NCBI GenBank assembly: GCA_002841155.1
Contig: PHEH01000002.1
Coordinates: 186,001 to 250,000, forward strand
Length of the DNA: 64,000 bases
Reading direction: 5' to 3'
Source: Alphaproteobacteria bacterium HGW-Alphaproteobacteria-18
GTDB lineage: Bacteria > Pseudomonadota > Alphaproteobacteria > Caulobacterales > Hyphomonadaceae
Below, piece after piece: positions 10,068-17,909 of the stretch (position 1 is the first letter of the stretch; the number at the start of each line of letters is the position of its first letter). Under the pieces are notes generated by a model. It had not been told where the DNA came from, did not search any database, and saw only the letters and a program-made list of their open reading frames with translations. Made by a program: the position numbers and the translations under genes.

Positions 10068-10170
10068 GGACAATTTGGGTCATCCACGGGATATCCGGGC
10101 GCCAATTGCCGGACAAACCGGGACAGTCTGGGACATTTCGGGACAGTTTGGGACAGGTAAGGACACGGGC
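10068..10170 (+). repeat. GGACA array with exact 10-bp period (zapE-rpoH intergenic)
   Basis: GGACA at 10111, 10121, 10131, 10141, 10151 and 10161 with no deviation; further GGACA at 10068 and GGTCA at 10078. Confidence 0.85.
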
Positions 10171-10447
10171 TTGCACCTTGCGGCGGCCTCCTTACATCCC
10201 CCTCAGGGACCGGCCCGATCGGGGATACCGGCCCGCGACAACACAGAGATGTGATCCCGGCCGGAAACCCGCGCCGGCCCCTCTTCCACACGCCTGCCTC
10301 AATTCCTATTTATGCATCTGCGTGATGATTGAATTGCGCACGCCCGGTGACGACGCCGCCGCTGAGCGGGGCTAAGCTCCAGGTGAGCTCTAAGGAATGG
10401 GGCAGGCCGCCCAATGAGGGGCCGGTTCCGAACAGGAGGACGTAAAC

Positions 10448-11344
10448 ATGGCGAATGCGAACGCAAAAAGCTCGGTCGCGCTGAGCCCCGAACAGGGGAT
10501 GAGCCGGTATCTGAGCGAGATCCGCAAATTCCCGATGCTCGAGAAGAATGAGGAATTCATGCTCGCCCGCCGCTGGCGCGAGGATGAAGACACCGAAGCC
10601 GCCGAGAAGATGGTAACCTCCCACCTGCGCCTGGTGGCGAAGATTGCGATGGGCTATCGCGGCTATGGCCTGCCGATGGCCGAGGTGATCTCCGAGGGCA
10701 ATGTGGGCCTGATGCAGGCGGTCAAGAAATTCGATCCCGACAAGGGCTTCCGCCTCGCCACCTATGCGATGTGGTGGATCCGCGCCGCGATCCAGGAATA
10801 TATCCTGCGCAGCTGGAGCCTTGTGAAACTTGGCACCACGGCGGCCCAGAAGAAGCTGTTCTTCAACCTGCGCCGCCTGAAGGGCGAGATGCAGGCGCTG
10901 GAGGAAGGCGACCTGAAACCCGAACAGGCCCGGCTGATCGCCGAGAAGCTCAACGTCACCGAAACCGAAGTCTATTCGATGAACGGGCGCATGAGCGGGT
11001 CGGACGCGTCGCTGAACGTGCCGATGGGCACCGATGGCGACATGGAATGGCAGGACTGGCTGGCCGATGATGAACCCGGCACGGCCGAAACCTTCGCCAA
11101 CCGCCAGGAACTCGACGCGCGCATGACGCTGCTGACGCAGGCGATGGAAGACCTTTCCGAACGCGAGCGCCACATCCTCACCGAGCGGCGCCTGGTGGAC
11201 GAGCCCAAGACGCTGGAAGAGCTGTCCGAGCAGTATAACGTCTCGCGCGAACGCATCCGGCAGATCGAGGTGCGTGCCTTCGAGAAGTTGCAGAAGGCGA
11301 TGAAGCGGATGGCCAAGGAACAGGGCCTGCCCGTCGGGGCCTGA
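10448..11344 (+). CDS. rpoH: RNA polymerase sigma-32 (heat-shock) factor
   Basis: 'SEGNVGLMQAVKKFDPDKGFRLATYAMWWIRAAIQEYILRSWSLVKLGTTAAQKKLFFNLR' is the RpoH region 2 / RpoH box. Confidence 0.97.
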   Translation: MANANAKSSVALSPEQGMSRYLSEIRKFPMLEKNEEFMLARRWREDEDTEAAEKMVTSHLRLVAKIAMGYRGYGLPMAEVISEGNVGLMQAVKKFDPDKGFRLATYAMWWIRAAIQEYILRSWSLVKLGTTAAQKKLFFNLRRLKGEMQALEEGDLKPEQARLIAEKLNVTETEVYSMNGRMSGSDASLNVPMGTDGDMEWQDWLADDEPGTAETFANRQELDARMTLLTQAMEDLSERERHILTERRLVDEPKTLEELSEQYNVSRERIRQIEVRAFEKLQKAMKRMAKEQGLPVGA

Positions 11345-11379
11345 CGCTTAGTTTCTTCCTGAAACCGATATGCTTTGAA

Positions 11380-11417
11380 GCCGCGCCTCCGCCTGGTTCC
11401 GCGAAGGCGGGCGCGGC
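11380..11417 (+). terminator. GC-rich hairpin downstream of rpoH
   Basis: GCCGCGC-ct-CCGCCT ... AGGCGG-GCGCGGC inverted repeat; no clear T-tract. Confidence 0.5.
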
Positions 11418-11565
11418 TCGTCAGACGCCTGAGTGATCTTCCTCAAGATGCGGCGGGGCGAGGGCATCTGAAGAATGTGACGGCGCCGAAGCGGGTTTCT
11501 GCATAGATGTAGGAGTTGACACCCCCAGCGCTTGGGCGCCAGGGGCGGGTAGGTTGGGCTGGACG

Positions 11566-11838
11566 CTAACTTTCAACACGAACAATCATGTCGGTGAGCA
11601 CCAGCTGAAACACGCCTTCTGAGACAAAGTTCACGGGGTCACCGCTATCAGTGATTAAATCCCGCGCGCTCTTCCTCCATTCGAGCGGGCCGCTAAGCGG
11701 CGCGAATGCCACTTCGGTCTGGTACTCTTCTACGACAACGGGATTTCCCCTATCGTCGACACACTCGTGAATTTGAACAAGGCGGCGGCGTTTATGGTTC
11801 GGCATGTGATTCTCCATAGTGAGCCTTCCTAATAGCAT
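11566..11838 (-). CDS. hypothetical protein
   Basis: 90 aa ORF (possibly from internal ATG 'MENHMPNHKRRRLVQ'), plausible composition, isolated. Confidence 0.5.
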   Translation of the reverse strand: MLLGRLTMENHMPNHKRRRLVQIHECVDDRGNPVVVEEYQTEVAFAPLSGPLEWRKSARDLITDSGDPVNFVSEGVFQLVLTDMIVRVES

Positions 11839-11963
11839 GTTCCACGTTTGTTCTAAGCGAGTGCTTGGAACTTTTGACAGTTGCCGGGCTTGGGTTTGCC
11901 GACCTGCACGATCAGAACAAAAAAGTGGGACAGATTCTGCAAAAGAGGCGCTGTTTTGTTTGT

Positions 11964-11994
11964 TGACATATATGTCATGATGACATATATGTCA
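11964..11994 (+). promoter_or_regulatory. two perfect 14-bp palindromes overlapping a TTGACA -35-like hexamer: probable toxin-antitoxin autoregulatory operator
   Basis: TGACATATATGTCA at 11964-11977 and again at 11981-11994; TTGACA at 11963-11968. Confidence 0.75.
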
Positions 11995-12069
11995 TATGCC
12001 GTTTATGCGGTTGTTGAAAGGAATTTGAGACGTGCATTTTGAGATCTTTATACTGAGGAGATTTTCCAG

Positions 12070-12393
12070 ATGGAAATCAGAACCTATGTCGATGCCGACG
12101 GGGACGATAAGTTTTTAGAAGATTTGAACGGTTTGCCCCGTGCGGCGCAGATCAGAGTTTGGACCGCAATTGGACGTATGGAACTTGGGAATTTGGGAGA
12201 TCACAAATCACTGGGAGACAGCATCTGGGAACACCGGATTCATGCTGAAAGCGGCATCCGGGTGTATTTTGGCAAGGTTGGCCAAGAGATCGTCCTTCTC
12301 CTGACAACTGGACTTAAGAAGTCACAAAGAAAAGACATTGAAGAAGCAAAACGAAGGTGGACTGACCATGAACAAAGGCAAGATTCCCCCTAG
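12070..12393 (+). CDS. RelE/HigB-family toxin
   Basis: 'MEIRTYVDADGDDKFLEDLNGLPRAAQIRVWTAIGRMELGNLGDHKSLGDSIWEHRIHAESGIRVYFGKVGQEIVLLLTTGLKKSQRKDIEEAKRRW' fits the HigB/RelE addiction-module toxin family. Confidence 0.85.
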   Translation: MEIRTYVDADGDDKFLEDLNGLPRAAQIRVWTAIGRMELGNLGDHKSLGDSIWEHRIHAESGIRVYFGKVGQEIVLLLTTGLKKSQRKDIEEAKRRWTDHEQRQDSP

Positions 12394-12703
12394 CCGGCCC
12401 CATAGCGAAGCGCTGGCAGAATTCATGTCTGACATCGACAATGCGATCGGCATGTTCAGCCATGCGCTTGAGCAATTTGCTGATGGCAATGACGATGAAG
12501 GAAAAATTGCGCTCAGAGTTCTGGTAAAAGGGCGGATCGGTTTTGAGCGCCTGGCAAAAGAAACGGGCATTCCAGCGCGCAGCCTTAACCGGATGCTCTC
12601 CAGCGACGGCAATCCTTCCCTCTCAAACCTCTCCCTGATTATCCGCCATCTGCACACCGAACTTGGCATTGAGCCCAATTGGACGTTGACGGCTGCGGCC
12701 TGA
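12368..12703 (+). CDS. HigA-like antitoxin (HTH)
   Basis: Overlaps the toxin 3' end; 'RIGFERLAKETGIPARSLNRMLSSDGNPSLSNLSLIIRHLHTELGI' helix-turn-helix; ATG at 12368. Confidence 0.82.
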   Translation: MNKGKIPPSRPHSEALAEFMSDIDNAIGMFSHALEQFADGNDDEGKIALRVLVKGRIGFERLAKETGIPARSLNRMLSSDGNPSLSNLSLIIRHLHTELGIEPNWTLTAAA

Positions 12704-12772
12704 ACGGGGGCCTTGTGGAACCTCCTCCCCTGCTCCGGCGTTGATCGGACAGAGGAAGGAGGCATGAGGCCG

Positions 12773-13108
12773 ATGTCGTTCAAGATTGTTATTCCCGTTC
12801 TTGCTGCCGCGCTGGGCGCGGGCACGATGGCTTTTGCCGATCCCCCCTCCTATGCGCGCTCAGAAAGCCTGCCGCCGGGCCTTGCCAAGCAGGGTAAGGT
12901 GCCGCCTGGCCATGCCCGGAAAATCTGGGGCAAGGGCCAGCATCTGCCCTCCGAATATCGCCGCGTTCATATCTCTGACTGGGACCGGTATGATCTGGAG
13001 CCCGCGCCGGCGGGCTATACCTGGGTGCGCGTGGAGCGGGACGCTTATCTGGTGGAAGTGGCCAGCGGGCTGATTGCGCAGGCGATGATTGGCGTGCTGC
13101 TGGATTGA
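12773..13108 (+). CDS. secreted RcnB-like protein
   Basis: Signal peptide then 'PPGLAKQGKVPPGHARKIWGKGQHLP...DRYDLEPAPAGYTWVRVERDAYLVEVASGLI'; start could be ATG 12764 or 12773 (AAGGAGG favours 12773). Confidence 0.65.
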   Translation: MSFKIVIPVLAAALGAGTMAFADPPSYARSESLPPGLAKQGKVPPGHARKIWGKGQHLPSEYRRVHISDWDRYDLEPAPAGYTWVRVERDAYLVEVASGLIAQAMIGVLLD

Positions 13109-13138
13109 TGCCGCGCCGAAGGCAGGGCATGGGAGACC

Positions 13139-14008
13139 ATGCCTGAGATAATCCCCATACTCACAGCCGATGATCCCCGCGTGGAGGCTTACGTCTCCAT
13201 TCGCGAGCGCGACCTGACGGGCGGGCATGGCGGGCGGTTTATCGTGGAAGGCAAGGTGACGCTGGAGACGCTGCTGCGGCGGGGCCGGTTTGACGTGGAG
13301 AGCCTGTTCCTGTGCGAGACGCGGCTGGGGCCGCTGGCGGGCCTTTTGGCGGAAGTGCCGGACGGCGTGCCGGTGTATGTGGCGGCGCAGGGGGTGATGG
13401 ACGCGGTGGCAGGGTTCCCGATGCACCGGGGCGTGCTGGCCTGCGGGCGCAAGGGGGAGAGTGCTCCGCCTGCGGAGTTTCTGCGCAATCCCCCCCTCCG
13501 CCCTTCGGGCACCTCCCCCCGCAAGCGGGGGGAGACGTCAACCCTGCTGCTGCTGTCGGAGCTTTCCAATCATGACAATGTGGGGGCGTGTTTTCGCAAT
13601 GCGGCGGCGTTTGGGGCGGACGCTGTGCTGCTGGACGCGGCGTCCTGCGATCCGCTTTACCGCAAGGCGATCCGGGTTTCTTCGGGGGCGGCGCTGTGGC
13701 TGCCCTTCAGCCAGGGTGGGACGGGCGGTGGATTAATTGAAGCGGCAGAGGCGGCCGATTATGAGGTGTGGGCGCTGACGCCCCGGGCGGACGCCGAGCC
13801 CCTGCCCTCGCTCAAGGTGCCGGAGCGCGTGGCGCTGCTGATGGGGGCCGAAGGGCCGGGCCTGCCGGCGGAGATGATCGCGCGGGCGCGGCCGGTGCGT
13901 ATTCCGATGACGGACGGGTTTGACAGCGTGAATGTGGCGACGGCGGCGGCAATTGCGCTTAGCTATGTGTTTGCGGCGCGGAGCGCCCCCCCTCCGTCAG
14001 CCAGCTGA
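13139..14008 (+). CDS. TrmH/SpoU-family RNA methyltransferase carrying an in-frame palindromic insertion
   Basis: SpoU motifs 'LSNHDNVGACFRNAAAFG', 'LLMGAEGPGLP', 'IPMTDGFDSVNVATAAAIALSY'; interrupted by low-complexity 'APPAEFLRNPPLRPSGTSPRKRGE'. Confidence 0.88.
   Translation: MPEIIPILTADDPRVEAYVSIRERDLTGGHGGRFIVEGKVTLETLLRRGRFDVESLFLCETRLGPLAGLLAEVPDGVPVYVAAQGVMDAVAGFPMHRGVLACGRKGESAPPAEFLRNPPLRPSGTSPRKRGETSTLLLLSELSNHDNVGACFRNAAAFGADAVLLDAASCDPLYRKAIRVSSGAALWLPFSQGGTGGGLIEAAEAADYEVWALTPRADAEPLPSLKVPERVALLMGAEGPGLPAEMIARARPVRIPMTDGFDSVNVATAAAIALSYVFAARSAPPPSAS
13464..13536 (+). repeat. palindromic repeat element inserted in frame in the SpoU gene
   Basis: CTCCGC-CT-GCGGAG (13464-13477), CCCCCCTCCGCCCTTCGGGC, CTCCCCCC-GCAAGC-GGGGGGAG (13513-13534). 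Confidence 0.75.
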
Positions 14009-14043
14009 AGCTGTCTGCCACCTCCCCCGCTTCGCAGGGGAGG
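13985..14043 (+). repeat. second copy of the palindromic element, covering the SpoU gene 3' end
   Basis: GCCCCCCCTCCGTCAGCCAGCTGAAGCTGTCTGCCACCTCCCCCGCTTCGCAGGGGAGGA; same orientation and same flanking blocks as 13490-13535. Confidence 0.75.
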
Positions 14044-14078
14044 ATAAGGGCGTCGCGCTTGATGACAGCTGTTGTGGC

Positions 14079-14813
14079 TTAAAAAACCCTTGGCCGTTCG
14101 TTGCGGTCTACGTGGAGGCCGCATTCGGTTTTCTTTTGGCCGGCCCAGCGGCCCGAACGGGGATCGTTCGGATCTGCGGCGGGCTTGGTGCAGGGCCAGC
14201 AGCCGATGGAGGGGTAGCCCTGCGAGACCAGCGGGTGGCGGGGCAGGTTTTTCTCTTCGAGATACGCGTCCACGTCTGCCTGCGTCCAGTTGGCGAGCGG
14301 GTTCACCTTGTAGCGGCCGTCTGCGTATTCAAATACCGGGAGGCTCATCCGGGCGCCGCCATGGAAGCGTTTACGGCCCGTGATCCAGGCGCCGAAGCCT
14401 TCCAGCGCCGGCTCAAGCGGGCGCACCTTGCGCAGGGCGCAGCAGGCGTCGGCATCGGTTTTCCAGAGCATGTTTTTCGGATCGAGCACTTTGCGCTCGG
14501 TCTCGCTGGGCGTGATATTGCGTACGCCGGTGAGGCCGAGGCGTTCGATCACCTCATCCTTATAGTCCAGCGTCTGGGGGAAATGCATGCCGGTATCGAT
14601 GAAGACGATCGGCAGGGAGGGATCGACCTCGGCAATGAGGGCGAGCATGACGACGCTTTCGGCCCCGAAACTCGACACATAGGTGAGCCCGCCCGGCCAT
14701 TCGCGGGAGATGGCGGCGCGGAGGATTTCCTGCGCCGACGCATTCCGGAGTTCGCCATTGAGGCGCGCCAGCCGGTCTACGGGCTCTTCGGCTGTGTCGG
14801 TTTCAAAGGCCAT
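14079..14813 (-). CDS. cysH: phosphoadenylyl-sulfate/adenylyl-sulfate reductase
   Basis: 'SSFGAESVVMLALIAEVDPSLPIVFIDTGMHFPQTLDYKDEV', 'WPCTKP' C-terminal Cys region. Confidence 0.92.
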   Translation of the reverse strand: MAFETDTAEEPVDRLARLNGELRNASAQEILRAAISREWPGGLTYVSSFGAESVVMLALIAEVDPSLPIVFIDTGMHFPQTLDYKDEVIERLGLTGVRNITPSETERKVLDPKNMLWKTDADACCALRKVRPLEPALEGFGAWITGRKRFHGGARMSLPVFEYADGRYKVNPLANWTQADVDAYLEEKNLPRHPLVSQGYPSIGCWPCTKPAADPNDPRSGRWAGQKKTECGLHVDRNERPRVF

Positions 14814-14835
14814 GGGCCGGGGTACTTCCTGCGGG

Positions 14836-15318
14836 TCAGCTACGTCTGCGGAAGGCCGGGACCGAAGGGTCGGCAGCGGGCTGATAGACCACGCTGTACT
14901 CGTTCAAGGCTTCCACTACTTCAGATAGGCCAGCGCGGGCCGTCTCGTAAGCATCGAACCCTGAACGGTGCATGTAGAATATCTGATCCCTCAACACATG
15001 GCCGACCGCCCGCAATTCGCCGGAATAGGCGTAGCGGCGGCGGATCAGCTGGGCGTGGCTGAAGCCGCGCCCGTCTGTGTAGCGGGGGAAATCGACCTCG
15101 ATGAGGGCGAGGTCTGCAAGATAAGGCTCCAGGTCCTCGGCCTTGTCGGCGGGCGACAGGCGCACGCCATCGGGGAGCGGGCCGTTTTCCTGGCCCTGTT
15201 TGAGGCCGAGGAAGCGCGCCAGCGTGACCGAAAACATGCCGGATTCGGGCAAGTCGGCACCATCGGGCACGAAGGTCCAGTCATTGGCGATCTCGGCGCC
15301 GTTCTTAATCAGCGGCAT
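14836..15318 (-). CDS. DUF934 protein of the sulfite reduction operon
   Basis: 'EDLEPYLADLALIEVDFPRYTDGRGFSHAQLIRRRYAYSGELRAVGHVLRDQIFYMHRSGFDAYE' DUF934 signature; start MPLIK at 15318. Confidence 0.9.
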   Translation of the reverse strand: MPLIKNGAEIANDWTFVPDGADLPESGMFSVTLARFLGLKQGQENGPLPDGVRLSPADKAEDLEPYLADLALIEVDFPRYTDGRGFSHAQLIRRRYAYSGELRAVGHVLRDQIFYMHRSGFDAYETARAGLSEVVEALNEYSVVYQPAADPSVPAFRRRS

Positions 15319-16963
15319 AGAGGGCCTCCTGGAAGGGCTGGTGGCCGAGGCGTTCCAGCGTGTCGATGAATTTCTCGTCTTTGGACGTGCGTTTGGCGCG
15401 GTAGAATTCCACGACGCGGTGGATGGCGCCGGGCACCTGCTCGGCCTTGAGGCCTGGGCCGACAATCGTGCCGAGGGCGGCTTTCTCGTCGGCGCGGCCG
15501 CCCAGGAGAATCTGGTAGAATTCCTCGCCCTTCTTGTCGACGCCGAGGATGCCGATATGGCCGACATGGTGGTGGCCGCAGGCATTGATGCAGCCTGAGA
15601 CATTGATGTGCAGGCGGCCGATGTCTTCCTCATAGGCGGGGTCTGCAAAGAGCTTCTGCACTTCCAGCGAGACCGGGATCGAGCGGGCATTGGCGAGGTT
15701 GCAATAATCAAGGCCGGGGCAGACGATCATGTCGGTGATGCGGCTTTCATTCGCCGCCGAGAGGCCTGCCGCGTGGAGGGCTGCGTAGATTTCCGGCAGG
15801 TCGTCGAGGGCGACATGCGGGAGGATCAGGTTCTGCGCATGGCTGACGCGGATATCTCCGTGGCCGAACTTTTCGGCGAGGTCTGCGACGAGTTCCATCT
15901 GGGTGTCAGTGGCGTCACCGGGGGCGATGCCGATGGGCTTCAGGCTGACGGTGACGGAGGCGTAGCCGGGGACTTTGTGGGGATGGAGATTGATCCGTGC
16001 CCAGCGGGCGAAGGCGGGGTCTGAGACCTTGGCGGCTTCGAGCGTCTGGGAGATGGCAGGTTTTTCAGCGAGTTCCGGCGGGGCGAAATAGGCGTGGATG
16101 CGCGCGATTTCGTCGGCGGGCATGTCGATCTTTTCGTGCGCGCGCTGGGCAGCGAATTCTTCTTCGACCTGGCGGATGTATTCGGCTTCGCCAAGCTCTG
16201 TGACGAGGATCTTGATGCGGGCTTTGTATTTGTTATCGCGCCGGCCATAGCGGTTGTAGACGCGCATGATGGCTTCCAGATAATCGAGAATCTGGCTTTC
16301 AGGCACGAAGGGATTGACGAGCGTGGCGATGACGGGCGTGCGCCCCTGCCCGCCGCCGACCCAGACTTCAAAGCCGGTGATGCCATCCTGCTGGCGGATG
16401 TGGAGGCCGACGTCATGCACGCGGATGGCGGCGCGGTCATGCTCGGCGGCGGTGACGGCGATCTTGAACTTGCGCGGCAGGAACGCGAATTCGGGATGGA
16501 AGGTGGACCATTGGCGGATGATCTCGCACCAGGGGCGGGGGTCGAGAAGTTCATCCTGCGCGGCGCCGGCGAAATGATCCGTCGTCGTATTGCGGATACA
16601 GTTGCCCGAGGTCTGGATGGCGTGCATCTCGACTTCGGCGAGCTTTTCCAGAACGTCCGGAATGTCTTTCAGAGCAACCCAGTTGAACTGGATATTCTGG
16701 CGGGTGGTGAAATGGCCAAAGCCCCGGTCATAATCGCGCGCGACCTCAGCCAGGCGGCGCAGCTGGACGGGGTTTAGCTGGCCATAGGGGATGGCGATGC
16801 GCAGCATATAGGCGTGGAGCTGGAGATAGACGCCGTTCTGCAGGCGCAGCGGTTTGAATTCGTCTTCCAGGATGTCTCCCGAAAGGCGCCGGGCCACCTG
16901 GCCGCGAAACTGGGCGACACGCTCGGCAACAATACGGGCGTCGAATTGATCATAACGATACAT
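15305..16963 (-). CDS. cysI: nitrite/sulfite reductase hemoprotein subunit
   Basis: 'FGHFTTRQNIQFNWVALKDIPDVLEKL', 'NVSGCINACGHHHVGHIGILGVDKKGEEFYQILLGG' siroheme/4Fe-4S motifs. Confidence 0.93.
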   Translation of the reverse strand: MYRYDQFDARIVAERVAQFRGQVARRLSGDILEDEFKPLRLQNGVYLQLHAYMLRIAIPYGQLNPVQLRRLAEVARDYDRGFGHFTTRQNIQFNWVALKDIPDVLEKLAEVEMHAIQTSGNCIRNTTTDHFAGAAQDELLDPRPWCEIIRQWSTFHPEFAFLPRKFKIAVTAAEHDRAAIRVHDVGLHIRQQDGITGFEVWVGGGQGRTPVIATLVNPFVPESQILDYLEAIMRVYNRYGRRDNKYKARIKILVTELGEAEYIRQVEEEFAAQRAHEKIDMPADEIARIHAYFAPPELAEKPAISQTLEAAKVSDPAFARWARINLHPHKVPGYASVTVSLKPIGIAPGDATDTQMELVADLAEKFGHGDIRVSHAQNLILPHVALDDLPEIYAALHAAGLSAANESRITDMIVCPGLDYCNLANARSIPVSLEVQKLFADPAYEEDIGRLHINVSGCINACGHHHVGHIGILGVDKKGEEFYQILLGGRADEKAALGTIVGPGLKAEQVPGAIHRVVEFYRAKRTSKDEKFIDTLERLGHQPFQEALYAAD

Positions 16964-17586
16964 CAGACAAACTCCTGCGCGTGGGGAATGCCCAGCGCAT
17001 CTTCAGTGCGGGAAACCCAGCGCGCGACTGCCGGGTAGAGGCGTAGATCAAAGCCGCCCTCATGCGCGACGCGCGTGTAGGCGACAAGGGCAATATCGGC
17101 GATGCTGAGACTATTTCCGGCAAACCAGTCGCGCCCTTCGAGGCGCTGCTGCATCACGCCGAGGGCGTTGTTGCCGCGCACGAGCAAAGCAGGGTCGATC
17201 TCGGTGTCGGATTTTTTCAGGTAATGCTTCTGGAAGCGGCGCACGGCGATGGCCGTTTCATGCGAATACTGTTCCCAGAAAAGCCAGCTGAGCGCCTCTG
17301 CGCGCGCGAACCGGTCTTCCGGAATGAGGCGCGAGCCTTCAGCCAGATAGAGCATGATGGCGTTTGACTGGGGCAGCGTGCGGCCATCAGGCCAGCGCGC
17401 CACGGGCACCTGGCCGGCGGGGTTGATGGCGAGGAAGGCGGGTGTGCGGGTTTCGCCCTTCACCACGTCGATATCGACCCATGTGTAGGGGAGACCGAGC
17501 AGGTCTGCGGTCCATCTGGGTTTGAGGCAATTGCCGGAGACGGGGTCTCCATAGAGGGTGAACCCGCCAAGTTCAGAACCAGACAT
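16963..17586 (-). CDS. glutathione S-transferase-family protein
   Basis: 'LYGDPVSGNCLKPRWTADLLGLPYTWVDIDVVKGETRTPAFLAINPAGQVPVARWPDGRTLPQSNAIMLYLAEG' GST N-domain; 1-nt overlaps with both neighbours. Confidence 0.9.
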   Translation of the reverse strand: MSGSELGGFTLYGDPVSGNCLKPRWTADLLGLPYTWVDIDVVKGETRTPAFLAINPAGQVPVARWPDGRTLPQSNAIMLYLAEGSRLIPEDRFARAEALSWLFWEQYSHETAIAVRRFQKHYLKKSDTEIDPALLVRGNNALGVMQQRLEGRDWFAGNSLSIADIALVAYTRVAHEGGFDLRLYPAVARWVSRTEDALGIPHAQEFV

Positions 17587-17909
17587 CAGGCTGTTTCCTG
17601 CTCGCGGGGCGCCCCGTCAAATCCGCCCTCGGAATAATGGGCGCGCAGGGATTCCCGCAGGGTCTCGCGGCCGGTGATCTGGCCATCTGCGGTGACTTCC
17701 ATGAAATAGGGATCGGTCACAAGGCCTTCCTGACGGGCGGCGGCGGCGAGGCGCTCTTCGGCTTCCTCACCGGTGAAGACGCCGAGCTGGGTAATGTCTT
17801 CCGTCCACGATCCATCGGCTTTCAGCCAGACGGTGCGGCCGGTGGCGGTTTCCCAGGCGGTGACGGATTTGGGGGTTTCGGGTTTCAGTTTGGGGCGGAC
17901 GGAGGTCAT
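17586..17909 (-). CDS. DUF2849 protein of the sulfite reduction operon
   Basis: 'ETATGRTVWLKADGSWTEDITQLGVFTGEEAEERLAAAARQEGLVTDPYFMEV'. Confidence 0.85.
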   Translation of the reverse strand: MTSVRPKLKPETPKSVTAWETATGRTVWLKADGSWTEDITQLGVFTGEEAEERLAAAARQEGLVTDPYFMEVTADGQITGRETLRESLRAHYSEGGFDGAPREQETA

